DNA from: Erwinia sp. JUb26
Lineage (GTDB): Bacteria > Pseudomonadota > Gammaproteobacteria > Enterobacterales > Enterobacteriaceae
Length of the DNA: 64,000 nucleotides
Reading direction: 5' to 3'
NCBI RefSeq assembly: GCF_003751505.1
Contig: NZ_RJVB01000006.1
Coordinates: 1-64,000, forward strand
The translations under genes were made by a program, and so were the position numbers. A model generated the notes under the pieces. The model was not told the DNA's origin and searched no databases. It saw nothing but the letters and a program-made list of their open reading frames with translations. This document shows, in pieces, positions 45,326 through 54,222 of this stretch (position 1 is its first letter; each line of letters opens with the position of its first letter).

Positions 45326-45484
45326 AAGGAAACCGTTGATCCCTGGCTTCACACCTGCATTCTGGAAAATCATCGCATTGCAAAGTTTGCCTGACAGCAA
45401 CAGAATTGGTTAAAGAATAATCATGTTGAAGTAAGGGCGTGATTAATTTACCAGGCAGTGAAGCCATGTAAGGGAGAACAGGAC

Positions 45485-45691
45485 GTGGATGACAAGGACA
45501 TGATGGAAAAGATTCGTGTAGATGTGGCAACGCTTTCTGAGCGATCGAAGAGCTTCGCTACAAAAGAGGATGTACAGCTAATCAGAACCGATGTGCAGAA
45601 AGAACTTACCAACCAGACCAGATGGTTAGCAACGACGATGATTGCAATTGCAAGCGTCGGCCTTGCCGTGGCGAAGTACCTGTTCGGATAA
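45485..45691 (+). CDS. Small membrane-anchored coiled-coil protein
   Basis: About 68 residues if started at GTG 45485 (GGGAG 8 bp upstream); an in-frame ATG at 45458 would add nine. The N-terminal half is helical and charged (MMEKIRVDVATLSERSKSFA, DVQLIRTDVQKEL) and the C-terminus has one membrane segment (WLATTMIAIASVGLAVAKYLFG). This resembles XhlA-like or other small phage-derived membrane proteins of unknown role. No phage genes surround it. Confidence 0.6.
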   Translation: MDDKDMMEKIRVDVATLSERSKSFATKEDVQLIRTDVQKELTNQTRWLATTMIAIASVGLAVAKYLFG

Positions 45692-45718
45692 CTGCCAACC
45701 GTCAAAATTTTTCCCGCG

Positions 45719-46369
45719 CTACTGCGGATCCCCCTTCGGGATCTCGGCAAAGAACCCGGCAAACAGCGGCTGACGCAGCTGGTGCAGCACCTCCTGCAGG
45801 GTATCCAGCGGCGCGGCGGACCAGTCGGCGCGGGCGTCAACGTCGGGGTATTCGCGATCGTACCAGATTTTCAGCGCGGCTGAATGCATGCCGCGCCTGT
45901 CGCCCCCGGCTGCGGCCCCGGCGCGCATTGCCGCCAGCAGCCGATCGGCAAACGGCAGCTCGCTGCCCATCTGATATTCCCGGCGCATCTCCGCCAGCGT
46001 TTCCGCATTGAGCAGTAAATTCCCCCCCACCGCCCCGTCGTTTACCGACAGGCTGTCGGCATAAACGCCGCATAGCGGGCCGCTCCAGTGCGCCACGCTG
46101 CCGCTGCGGTCCACGATCATTACCTGCCTTCTGGGTGCTTCCGGATCTTCCCGCAGCAGCATCGCCAGCGTTTCGGTGGCGGAAAACCCCTCACGCAGCC
46201 GCGCGATACCGTGAATGCCATACAGCGGATTGGTCATCGCCTGGGTGGCAATCGCGCCCACCCGTGCAGCACCGTGGATCACCAGCGCACCCACTGCCGG
46301 ACCGGCGGTGGCCGTGGCCGCACCGAACGCGCCGGTACGCGGATCGCGCGCGACGATTGAGAAAGTCAT
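45719..46369 (-). CDS. DUF1028 Ntn-hydrolase-like protein
   Basis: A 216-residue protein of the DUF1028 family: MTFSIVARDPRTGAFGAA at the N-terminus, ARVGAIATQAMTNPLYG, and ADSLSVNDGAVGGNLLLN. The fold is related to Ntn hydrolases such as proteasome subunits and isoaspartyl peptidases; the substrate is not known, and an amide or peptide bond is likely. It is divergent from the peptide-type ABC operon 123 bp away, with shared operator-like dyads between them, suggesting it acts on the imported compound. Confidence 0.85.
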   Translation of the reverse strand: MTFSIVARDPRTGAFGAATATAGPAVGALVIHGAARVGAIATQAMTNPLYGIHGIARLREGFSATETLAMLLREDPEAPRRQVMIVDRSGSVAHWSGPLCGVYADSLSVNDGAVGGNLLLNAETLAEMRREYQMGSELPFADRLLAAMRAGAAAGGDRRGMHSAALKIWYDREYPDVDARADWSAAPLDTLQEVLHQLRQPLFAGFFAEIPKGDPQ

Positions 46370-46397
46370 GTCAGCTCCAGTCGCAGGGTCAGACTAA

Positions 46398-46413
46398 ATT
46401 TATATGGATAAAT
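46398..46413. promoter_or_regulatory. Operator candidate 1 (16-bp dyad)
   Basis: ATTTATATGGATAAAT, arms ATTTAT/ATAAAT perfect. It lies between the divergent DUF1028 and ABC genes and is probably bound by the GntR/FadR protein encoded at 51618-52379. Confidence 0.7.
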
Positions 46414-46429
46414 TATTGCAATAAGCCCT

Positions 46430-46445
46430 ATTTATACGCATAAAT
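46430..46445. promoter_or_regulatory. Operator candidate 2 (16-bp dyad)
   Basis: ATTTATACGCATAAAT, identical arms to the first site and only two different central bases. The centres are 32 bp apart, about three helical turns, allowing cooperative binding on one DNA face. Confidence 0.7.
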
Positions 46446-46492
46446 AATAATCAGGACAACCGGTATTCACTCCCGAAGCAGATGAGGCCACC

Positions 46493-48070
46493 ATGCTGAG
46501 TACGCGACGAATCAAGGTTTTAATCACAGGCGCCCTGCTGCTGTGCCCGCTGCTCGGCGCGCCGCTGGCTCAGGCCGCCACGCCCGCCGATGCGCTGCTG
46601 ATAGGTCAGGTTGCCGAGCCGCAGTCGCTCGATCCGCAGGTGGCCACCGCCGCCAACGACTCGCGCATTCTGGTCAATATGTATGACGGACTGGTGCGCA
46701 ACGGCGAAGGCAAACTGGATATCGAACCGGCGCTGGCCACCCGCTGGGAGATCAGCCCGGATGGCCTCACCTACCGTTTCCACCTGCGCGACAACGTGCG
46801 CTTCCACGACGGTACGCCGTTCAACGCCGAAGCGGCGAAGTTCACCTTCGATCGCATGATCGACGAGAAGAACCCGTGGCACGATACCGGGCCGTTCCCG
46901 CTGGCGTTTTTCTTCTCCAGCATCAAATCCATTGATACCCCGGATGTGCAGACGCTGGTGTTCCACCTGAAAGAGCCCTTCGCGCCGTTCCTCTCCAATC
47001 TGGCCACCCCGACCGGGCTGATCGTTTCACCCAGCGCGGTGAAAAAATACGGCAAGGATTTTGGCCGCCATCCGGTGGGAACCGGAGCGTTTCAGTTTGG
47101 CGAATGGCGCGCCAACCAGCGCGTGGTGGTGACGGCGAATGCGTCCTACTGGGACGGTAAACCGGCGGTCAACACCGTGGTGTTCCGCCCGATTACCGAC
47201 GGCAATACCCGCGTGGCGGAGATGCTCTCCGGCGGGATCGATGCAATGGTGGAAGTCCCGCCGGATACGGTGAAGCTGTTTGCTGAAAAGCGCAAACGCT
47301 TCCGTCTGTATGAAACCACCGGTCCGCACGTCTGGTACGTGATGCTGAATGCCCAGGTGCCACCGTTTAACGACGTCCGCGTGCGCCAGGCGGTGAACTA
47401 CGCGGTGAACAAACAGTCGCTGGTCGACAATATTCTCCAGGGCTCGGCGGACGTGGCCGACGGCCCTATCCCGGCGGCGTTCAGCTGGGCGGCGAATCCC
47501 GACGTGAAGGCCTACCCGTACGATCCGCAGAAGGCGCGCGACCTGCTGAAAGCGGCGGGAGCGGAAGGCGCAACCCTGACCTTCTACGTCACGGAGGGAG
47601 GATCGGGGATGCTCGATCCGGTGCCGATGGCCACCGCCATTCAGGCCGATCTGAAGGCGGTCGGACTGAACGTAAAAATTGAAACCTACGAATGGAACAC
47701 CTATCTGTCCAAGGTCAACGCCGGACTGACGCCGCAGACCCATATGGCGGAGATGGCGTGGATGACCAATGACCCGGATACCCTGCCATTTTTAACCCTG
47801 CGCAGCGATGCCTGGCCGAAAAAAGGCGGCTTTAACTCGGGCTACTACAGCAATCCGCAGGTGGATACGCTGCTGGAGAAAGCCCGTCTGACCACCGATA
47901 ACGCGGAGCGCGGGCAGCTTTATCGCCAGGTGCAGGAGATTGTGCACAACGACGCGCCGTGGCTGTTTGTCGCTAACTGGAAGCAGAATGCCGTGACCTC
48001 CACGCGCATCAATCATTTCTCGCTGCAACCGAACTTTAACCTGTTACTCAATCGGGTGACCAAACAGTAA
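46493..48070 (+). CDS. Peptide/oligopeptide ABC transporter substrate-binding protein (SBP_bac_5)
   Basis: A 525-residue periplasmic protein of the DppA/OppA family. Signal peptide ends near APLAQA. QVAEPQSLDPQVATAANDS, ALATRWEISPDGLTYRFHLR and DGTPFNAEAAKFTFDRM are the SBP_bac_5 signature, and NDVRVRQAVNYAVNKQSLV occurs near residue 300. Ligand could be a di/oligopeptide, glutathione-like compound or nickel complex. GAGG precedes the ATG. First gene of a five-gene operon. Confidence 0.92.
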   Translation: MLSTRRIKVLITGALLLCPLLGAPLAQAATPADALLIGQVAEPQSLDPQVATAANDSRILVNMYDGLVRNGEGKLDIEPALATRWEISPDGLTYRFHLRDNVRFHDGTPFNAEAAKFTFDRMIDEKNPWHDTGPFPLAFFFSSIKSIDTPDVQTLVFHLKEPFAPFLSNLATPTGLIVSPSAVKKYGKDFGRHPVGTGAFQFGEWRANQRVVVTANASYWDGKPAVNTVVFRPITDGNTRVAEMLSGGIDAMVEVPPDTVKLFAEKRKRFRLYETTGPHVWYVMLNAQVPPFNDVRVRQAVNYAVNKQSLVDNILQGSADVADGPIPAAFSWAANPDVKAYPYDPQKARDLLKAAGAEGATLTFYVTEGGSGMLDPVPMATAIQADLKAVGLNVKIETYEWNTYLSKVNAGLTPQTHMAEMAWMTNDPDTLPFLTLRSDAWPKKGGFNSGYYSNPQVDTLLEKARLTTDNAERGQLYRQVQEIVHNDAPWLFVANWKQNAVTSTRINHFSLQPNFNLLLNRVTKQ

Positions 48071-48091
48071 CGCCGACGCAGGAGCCTGACT

Positions 48092-49039
48092 ATGTGGCAC
48101 TACACGCTAAAACGTGTCCTGGCGATCGTTCCCATCTTTATTGGGCTTTCGCTGATCGTCTTTCTGATTATGGCGATGATCCCCGGCAACCCGGCCCAGG
48201 CGCTGCTGGGTGCCTGGGCCACGCCGGAAAACGTGGAACGCATCACCCGCGATCTCGGACTGAATAAGCCGCTGTGGCAGCAGTATCTGATCTGGATCGG
48301 CAACATCCTGCACGGCGATTTTGGCCGCTCCTACGTGCTGAACCGCCCGGTGATTGACGAGGTGTTGCAAAGGCTGTCGGCCACGCTGATCCTCGGTGGC
48401 AGCGCGCTGCTGCTGAGTACCGTGCTCGGGCTGCTGGCCGGGATTGCCTCCGCGCTGCGCCAGTTCGGCTGGGGCGATCGGTTAATCACCCTGTGCGTAC
48501 TGGTGGGGATTTCCATGCCTTCCTTCTGGATAGGCCTGCTGATGATTATGCTGTTCGCCGTTCAGCTTCAGTGGTTCCCAGCCTCGGGGATGTTCGCCAT
48601 CTGGGGCGGCGGCGGCTGGCTGGATCTGCTGCATCATCTGGCCATGCCCGCCGTCACCCTGGCGATTGTCGCCACCGGGGTGATCGCCCGCCTGACCCGC
48701 ACCGCGATGCTGGAGGTGCTGCGTCAGGACTTTATTCGTACCGCACGCGCCAACGGTCTGAGCGAGTCGAAGGTGATTTACCGCCACGCCTTTCGCATGG
48801 CGCTGGTGTCGGTGATCCCGGTCATCGGCATTCAGGCCGGTTTCGTGCTGGGCGGCGCGGTGTACATTGAAACCGTCTTCCAGTGGCCGGGACTGGGCGC
48901 GATGCTGGTGAAAGCCGTTGCCACCCGCGATCTGCTGCTGGTGCAGGGCGGCGTGCTGGTTGCCGCCGCGGTTTATGTGCTGATCAACCTGTGCGCCGAC
49001 ATCCTGCAGGCGCTTCTCGACCCGAGGTTAAAATCATGA
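48092..49039 (+). CDS. ABC transporter permease (DppB-like)
   Basis: A 315-residue inner-membrane permease with about six spans. MWHYTLKRVLAIVPIFIGLS and LGLNKPLWQQYLIWIGN are typical of DppB/OppB, and the EAA loop reads RTARANGLSESKVIYRHAFR. Its stop overlaps the following ATG (ATGA). Confidence 0.94.
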   Translation: MWHYTLKRVLAIVPIFIGLSLIVFLIMAMIPGNPAQALLGAWATPENVERITRDLGLNKPLWQQYLIWIGNILHGDFGRSYVLNRPVIDEVLQRLSATLILGGSALLLSTVLGLLAGIASALRQFGWGDRLITLCVLVGISMPSFWIGLLMIMLFAVQLQWFPASGMFAIWGGGGWLDLLHHLAMPAVTLAIVATGVIARLTRTAMLEVLRQDFIRTARANGLSESKVIYRHAFRMALVSVIPVIGIQAGFVLGGAVYIETVFQWPGLGAMLVKAVATRDLLLVQGGVLVAAAVYVLINLCADILQALLDPRLKS

Positions 49040-50829
49040 GCCAGATCCTGACGGCGCCCTCCACGCGCCACCGCCCGTCGCTCTGGTCGCTGCTGCTGGC
49101 GAACCGCCTGGCCACGCTGGGGCTGATTATTCTGCTGTTGACGGCGATCGTCGCCCTCTGCGCGCCGCTGCTGCCGCTGGCCGATCCCGATGCCACCAAC
49201 CTGCTACAGCGCCTGCTGCCGCCGCTGTCGCCGGGGCATCTGCTGGGCACCGATCCGCTGGGGCGCGATGTGCTCTCACGGCTGATCTGGGGGACGCGGG
49301 TGTCGCTGGCGGTGGGCATCAGCGCCACGCTGCTGGCCGCGCTGTTCGGCACGCTGATCGGCCTGCTGGCGGGCTACGCGGGGGGCCGCACCGACAGCCT
49401 GCTGATGCGGCTGATCGATATGCTGATGGCTTTCCCTTATATTCTGCTGGCGCTGGCGATTGTCGCGGTGCTGGGGCCGGGGCTGCTGAATGCGCTGTAC
49501 GCCATCGCCGTGGTCAATATTCCCTTTTTTGCCCGTAATATACGCGGCCTGACCGTCGGCCTGCGCCAGCGCGACTTCGTGCAGGCGGCGCGGCTCTCCG
49601 GCAAAAGCCACGCGTCGGTGCTGTTCACCGAAGTGCTGCCCAACGTGATGCCGGTGATCGTGGTGACCATGTCCACCACCATCGGCTGGATGATTCTGGA
49701 AACCGCCGGACTGTCGTTCCTCGGCCTCGGCACTCAGCCGCCGGATGCGGATTTAGGCTCTATGCTCGGCCAGGGGCGCGCGCAGATGTTCAGCGCGCCG
49801 CACGTATCGCTGGTGCCGGGCATTATGATCTTCCTGCTGGTAATGAGCTTTAACCTGCTGGGCGACGGCATCCGCGACCTGCTCGATCCGCGGCTGCGCT
49901 CCGGCGTGCTGCAGCGGGCGCAGGCGGTCACCACCGTCACCCGCCCTGCCGTACCGGTGGCAAAAACCGACGGTGCCCTGCTGGAGGTGGTGGATCTGGC
50001 AGTCAGCTTCCGCGCCGGAAAACAGGCGCAGCAGGCGGTGAAAGGCATCAGCTTCCATCTGCAGCGCGGGGAATGCCTGGGGCTGATTGGCGAAAGCGGC
50101 TCGGGGAAAAGCGTTACCGCGCTGTCGATTATGGGCCTGCTGGCCTCCCCGCCGGGTGAAATCAGCGGCGGCGCGGTGTACGTGGACGGCGAAGAGATGC
50201 TGTCGCTTTCTCCTGACGCCCTGCGCCAGCGCCGGGGGGCGCGCGTCGCCTATATTTTCCAGGATCCGCTGAGCACGTTGCATCCGCAGTTACGCATCGG
50301 CGACCAGATCGTCGAAGCCATTCAGGCGCACCAGGCGCTATCGCGCGGCCAGGCGCGGCAGAAAGCGATCGCCCTGCTGGAGGACGTTGGCATCCCCGAT
50401 GCCGCCGCGCGGTTTAACGCCTGGCCGCATCAGCTTTCCGGCGGTCAGCGCCAGCGCGTGGGCATTGCGATGGCGCTGGCGAACGCCCCGGAAATTATCA
50501 TCGCCGATGAGCCGACCACCGCGCTGGACGTTACCGTGCAGGCCAGGATCCTGGAACTGCTGCAAAACCTGCGCCGCGAACGCGGCCTGACCCTGCTGTT
50601 TATCACCCACGACTTCGGGGTGATTGCGCAGATCTGCGATCGCGTGGCGGTGATGCGCCACGGCGAAATTGTTGAGAGCGGCGACACCGCGACGGTGCTG
50701 GCCGATCCACAGCACGACTACACCCGACGGCTGATCGCCAGCGTGCCGAAGGCCGGCCAGGGCCGTGATTTCCTGCGCCAGGTCGCGGCGCTTTATCCCA
50801 CCAGCCAGCCCCAGCAGGAGCGCGTATGA
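49036..50829 (+). CDS. Fused ABC permease (DppC-like) and ATPase (DppD-like)
   Basis: One 597-residue reading frame combining two usual proteins. Residues about 1-295 are a DppC permease (GTDPLGRDVLSRLIWGTR, EAA loop RDFVQAARLSGKSHASVL, GLSFLGLGTQPPDADLG, ending DLLDPRLR). After a short linker (VTTVTRPAVPVAKTDG), residues about 315-590 are an ATPase with Walker A GESGSGKS, signature LSGGQRQRVGIAMAL and Walker B IIIADEPTTALD. No stop or frameshift separates the parts. Such fusions exist in databases but are not the E. coli arrangement. It overlaps both neighbours by 4 bp. Confidence 0.93.
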   Translation: MSQILTAPSTRHRPSLWSLLLANRLATLGLIILLLTAIVALCAPLLPLADPDATNLLQRLLPPLSPGHLLGTDPLGRDVLSRLIWGTRVSLAVGISATLLAALFGTLIGLLAGYAGGRTDSLLMRLIDMLMAFPYILLALAIVAVLGPGLLNALYAIAVVNIPFFARNIRGLTVGLRQRDFVQAARLSGKSHASVLFTEVLPNVMPVIVVTMSTTIGWMILETAGLSFLGLGTQPPDADLGSMLGQGRAQMFSAPHVSLVPGIMIFLLVMSFNLLGDGIRDLLDPRLRSGVLQRAQAVTTVTRPAVPVAKTDGALLEVVDLAVSFRAGKQAQQAVKGISFHLQRGECLGLIGESGSGKSVTALSIMGLLASPPGEISGGAVYVDGEEMLSLSPDALRQRRGARVAYIFQDPLSTLHPQLRIGDQIVEAIQAHQALSRGQARQKAIALLEDVGIPDAAARFNAWPHQLSGGQRQRVGIAMALANAPEIIIADEPTTALDVTVQARILELLQNLRRERGLTLLFITHDFGVIAQICDRVAVMRHGEIVESGDTATVLADPQHDYTRRLIASVPKAGQGRDFLRQVAALYPTSQPQQERV

Positions 50830-51605
50830 GCAACGTGATTGAGGTAGAAAACCTGACAAAAACCTTCGGCCACGCCGCACGCTGGTTCAGCCCGGCGGCA
50901 CATCAGGTGCAGGCGGTCAAAGGGATTTCACTGCATCTTGCCGCCGGGGAAACGCTGGCGGTGGTGGGCGAAAGCGGCTCGGGAAAAAGTACCCTGGCGC
51001 GCATGCTGGTCGGGCTGGAAACGCCGACCTCGGGCACCATTCGCCTGATGGGCAATGAGACGGGCTCCGGGCGCAACGGTAAAGAAAACGGGCGGCTGAT
51101 CCAGTATGTGTTTCAGGATCCGGTCGCCTCGCTGAACCCGCGAAAAACCATTGCGGATACGCTGGACGTGCCGCTGAAGGCGCTGTGCGGCTACGGCGGT
51201 GCCAAACGAAAAGCGCGGATGCTGGAGCTGATGGAGGCGGTGAAAATGCCCGCCGATGCCCTGATCGGCTATCCGCACGAGTTTTCCGGCGGGCAGGCCC
51301 AGCGGCTGGCCCTGGCGCGGGCGCTGGCCGCCGAAGCGCGTATTCTGGTGCTGGATGAACCGGTCAGCGCGCTGGACGTGTCGGTACAGGCGCAGGTTCT
51401 GCTGCTGCTGGATCAGCTGAAAGAACAGTTTGGCCTTTCCTACCTGTTTATCAGCCACGATCTGGCGGTGGTCGAATCGATTGCCGATCGGGTGGCGGTG
51501 ATGTATCACGGAGATTTGGTAGAATGTGCCGATAACGCCACGCTGTTTCGTTCACCTCAGCACAGCTACACGCAGAGTCTGCTCGCCAGCGCCCCCCGTC
51601 TGTGA
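50826..51605 (+). CDS. ABC transporter ATPase (DppF-like)
   Basis: A 259-residue ATPase: Walker A GESGSGKST, signature FSGGQAQRLALARAL, Walker B ILVLDEPVSALD and switch His in LFISHDLAV. The N-terminus (VENLTKTFGHAARWF) is typical of the F-type partner of Dpp/Opp systems. It would pair with the ATPase half of the fused protein. Confidence 0.94.
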   Translation: MSNVIEVENLTKTFGHAARWFSPAAHQVQAVKGISLHLAAGETLAVVGESGSGKSTLARMLVGLETPTSGTIRLMGNETGSGRNGKENGRLIQYVFQDPVASLNPRKTIADTLDVPLKALCGYGGAKRKARMLELMEAVKMPADALIGYPHEFSGGQAQRLALARALAAEARILVLDEPVSALDVSVQAQVLLLLDQLKEQFGLSYLFISHDLAVVESIADRVAVMYHGDLVECADNATLFRSPQHSYTQSLLASAPRL

Positions 51606-51617
51606 AGGAAAGAATTA

Positions 51618-52379
51618 ATGAGCCAGGACACCCCGGACGCACCGCGCCGCAAGCGCACTGACGAAATCGTCGATGCGATTAAAGAAACCATCATTCGCGA
51701 TAACCTGGTGCCGGGTGACCGGCTGCCGCAGGAAAAAGATCTGGCCCAGCACTACGCCGCGGGAAAAGGCACGGTGCGTGAAGCGCTGAAATCGCTGGAG
51801 GTGCAGGGGCTAATCCGCACCAAAACCGGGCCGGGCGGCGGCGCGTTTATCGAGTCGATGACCGAAACCCGCGCCATGAGCCTGCTTTCCAACTATCTGT
51901 TCACCCGCGAACTGTCGATCGGCAATATCTACGCCCTGCGCAAGGCGCTGGAGCCGATCGCCGCCGTCAGCGCGATCCACGCCATCGACGAGGCCGGTTT
52001 TGCCCGACTGAACCAGCTGATTACCGTCTACGACCATCCGCCCGCCGACGACGATGAGCGCTGGGCGCAGCGGATGGCGGAGCTGGATTTTCACGGCGTG
52101 GTCGCCAGCTATGCCGACAACGTGCTGCTGGCGTTTCTCTGCCACTTCTTACAGCGGCTGCTGAAGGATCTGGCAGTGTGCAAGGATATTTATCAACGCC
52201 CGGAACCGGTGGATCGCCGGGTGGGCATCAACTTTCAGCGCCGCCTGATCGACGCGATGCGCCACAAGGATGCGGAGGAAGTGGAGGCGATTATGCGCGC
52301 GCATATGCAGCACGCCGAGGCGTCAATGCTGGCGCTGGAGGCAACGCTGGAGGAACGCTTTCTGAGCGACAGCGTTTAG
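51618..52379 (+). CDS. GntR/FadR-family transcriptional regulator
   Basis: A 253-residue regulator. The N-terminal winged HTH (VPGDRLPQEKDLAQHYAAGKG, TVREALKSLEVQGLI) is GntR-type, and the helical C-terminal FCD domain has ELDFHGVVASYADN with metal/ligand His and Asp residues. It ends the ABC operon, 12 bp after the ATPase gene, and probably binds the two dyads at 46398-46445, controlling both the operon and DUF1028. Ligand is unknown. Confidence 0.92.
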   Translation: MSQDTPDAPRRKRTDEIVDAIKETIIRDNLVPGDRLPQEKDLAQHYAAGKGTVREALKSLEVQGLIRTKTGPGGGAFIESMTETRAMSLLSNYLFTRELSIGNIYALRKALEPIAAVSAIHAIDEAGFARLNQLITVYDHPPADDDERWAQRMAELDFHGVVASYADNVLLAFLCHFLQRLLKDLAVCKDIYQRPEPVDRRVGINFQRRLIDAMRHKDAEEVEAIMRAHMQHAEASMLALEATLEERFLSDSV

Positions 52380-52498
52380 CCGCCGCGCGTAACCGACGAG
52401 TCAGATAAACCGGTAGCTGGCGATACACGCGCCGAGGTTACCGAGTCGCTTATCCACCCGCAGCGCGATGCCACGGGGGATAAACCGGCGTCAGGACA

Positions 52499-53362
52499 TC
52501 ACACGGCCGGGCGCGAAACGTGTTCGGCCGCTGCCTGGTTCGCCCGGGTGAGCGACTCTGCCAGCGTTTCCCCACGCAGCAAAGAGGCACAGAGCATCCC
52601 CATAAAGCAGTCGCCCGCGCCGTGGGTACTGACCAGTTCGACTTTTATCGCGGCCAGCGAACCGGCAGCCTGCCCGGCTTCGCACCAGGCAACACCGTGC
52701 TCCCCGGCGGTCACCACCACCGCACGGCAGTGTTCGGTCAGCGACACCGCCGCCCGCATCGCGTCGGCCAGTGAATCGACCACGATGCCGCACATATCCC
52801 GCGCTTCCACCGCGTTCACCACCAGCACGTCGAGGCAGTCCAGCAGTTCCCCGCTCAGCAGGCGCGCGGGAGCGGCATTAATGCACACCGGAATGCCGCG
52901 CTGCCGGGCGGCGCGGGCGGCGGCCAGGTTTACCGCCTCGGGGACTTCATTTTGCAGCACCAGCATTGATACCTGCTGCCACAGCGCGTCCTGGCTGAAG
53001 ATCAGCGGCGAAATATGGTTATTGGCGCTGGAGACCACCACCGCACCATAGTCCCCGCTGGCATCCTGAATCGCTACGCTCATGCCGGAAGGCACGCCCT
53101 GCTCTACCGCCACGTGCTGCGTATCGACGCCGTTGCGTCGCAGCTCCGCCAGCAGAAATTCACCCTGACTGTCCGCGCCGACCGCCCCGGCAAAGCGCAC
53201 CGCCGCACCAGCACGGGCGGCGGATATCGCCTGATTGCCACCTTTGCCGCCAAACTTGTAGGCGCAGCCGCTGCCGATCACCGTTTCGCCTTTTTCCGGG
53301 CGATGGTGGGCGGCGATCAAAATGTCGTAATGGAGACTGCCGGTAACGAGGATCTGATTCAT
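52499..53362 (-). CDS. PfkB-family sugar kinase (ribokinase-like)
   Basis: A 287-residue kinase. N-terminal GSLHYDILIAAHHRPEKGET, the GGKGGNQAISAARAGA sugar-binding motif and C-terminal STHGAGDCFMGML with the catalytic Asp are the ribokinase signatures. It would phosphorylate the sugar imported by the upstream transporter. It starts 2 bp after the RpiR gene, the last of six genes. Confidence 0.93.
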   Translation of the reverse strand: MNQILVTGSLHYDILIAAHHRPEKGETVIGSGCAYKFGGKGGNQAISAARAGAAVRFAGAVGADSQGEFLLAELRRNGVDTQHVAVEQGVPSGMSVAIQDASGDYGAVVVSSANNHISPLIFSQDALWQQVSMLVLQNEVPEAVNLAAARAARQRGIPVCINAAPARLLSGELLDCLDVLVVNAVEARDMCGIVVDSLADAMRAAVSLTEHCRAVVVTAGEHGVAWCEAGQAAGSLAAIKVELVSTHGAGDCFMGMLCASLLRGETLAESLTRANQAAAEHVSRPAV

Positions 53363-53364
53363 GA

Positions 53365-54222
53365 TTAGTATTCTCTGAGGTCCTGGACCGCCTGCTGAGT
53401 CTTCATCAGGTTTTTTTCCGCCGTCTTCAAATCCTTCTGTGCTATCGCCACAAACAGGGCATCCAGAATGTTCAGCTGGGCGATACGTGACGCGGCATTT
53501 TCCCCGAGCAGGTGCGATCCCTGAGAGGTTGAATTGAGCACCACCTGCGCATTGCGCGCAATCGGCGACTCGGCATAGTTCGTAATGGCAATCACTCTGG
53601 CACCGTTGCGCGACGCAAGCTTGATCGGATCGTTTACCGCCCGCGTGGCCCCTGAATGGCTGATGGCGATAACCGCATCATCATCCGAGAGCACGGCGGC
53701 AGACATCAGCATGATGTGCGCATCATCGTAGACCGTGGTTTTAATCCCAATTTTAAGCAGCTTGTGGGATAAATCACGGGCCACGGTGGCGGATCCGCCG
53801 ACGGCATACAGATCGATATGCCGCGCTTTGAATAATATTTCCGCCGCCCGGTTGAATTCAGAAATATCCAAAATAGACATGGTTTCTTCCATTGCCTGAA
53901 TGGAGGTTCTGAATACCTTCGCCAGCAATTGCTCCGACGAGTCATCCGCTTCTATTTCCGCATGCAGCCCGGCCACCTCAGAATAGTTATAAAAGACCAA
54001 ACTACTTCTGAATTCACGAAATCCTGAAAAACTTAACTTCTTGGCAATTTTAACGATCATCGCTTCAGAAACATTATTCGCCTGAGCAATTTCTTTAATA
54101 GACGTTTGCTCATTTAAATCCGTTTTTGACGTAATCGCGTCTACGACCTTTCTTTCCAGTGGCGTCAGGCTGGGTAATCTCATGCGTATTTGAGCGCCTA
54201 TGGCTCGCGGATCCTGCTTCAT
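53365..54222 (-). CDS. RpiR-family regulator with SIS domain
   Basis: A 285-residue regulator with an N-terminal HTH (SIKEIAQANNVSEAMIVKIAKKL, in two parts TSIKEIAQANNVSEAMI and KIAKKLSFSGF) and a C-terminal SIS domain (IDLYAVGGSATVARDLSHKL, VIAISHSGATRAVND) that binds phosphosugars. It overlaps the permease stop by one base. It probably represses the operon until its sugar phosphate is made. Confidence 0.93.
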   Translation of the reverse strand: MKQDPRAIGAQIRMRLPSLTPLERKVVDAITSKTDLNEQTSIKEIAQANNVSEAMIVKIAKKLSFSGFREFRSSLVFYNYSEVAGLHAEIEADDSSEQLLAKVFRTSIQAMEETMSILDISEFNRAAEILFKARHIDLYAVGGSATVARDLSHKLLKIGIKTTVYDDAHIMLMSAAVLSDDDAVIAISHSGATRAVNDPIKLASRNGARVIAITNYAESPIARNAQVVLNSTSQGSHLLGENAASRIAQLNILDALFVAIAQKDLKTAEKNLMKTQQAVQDLREY

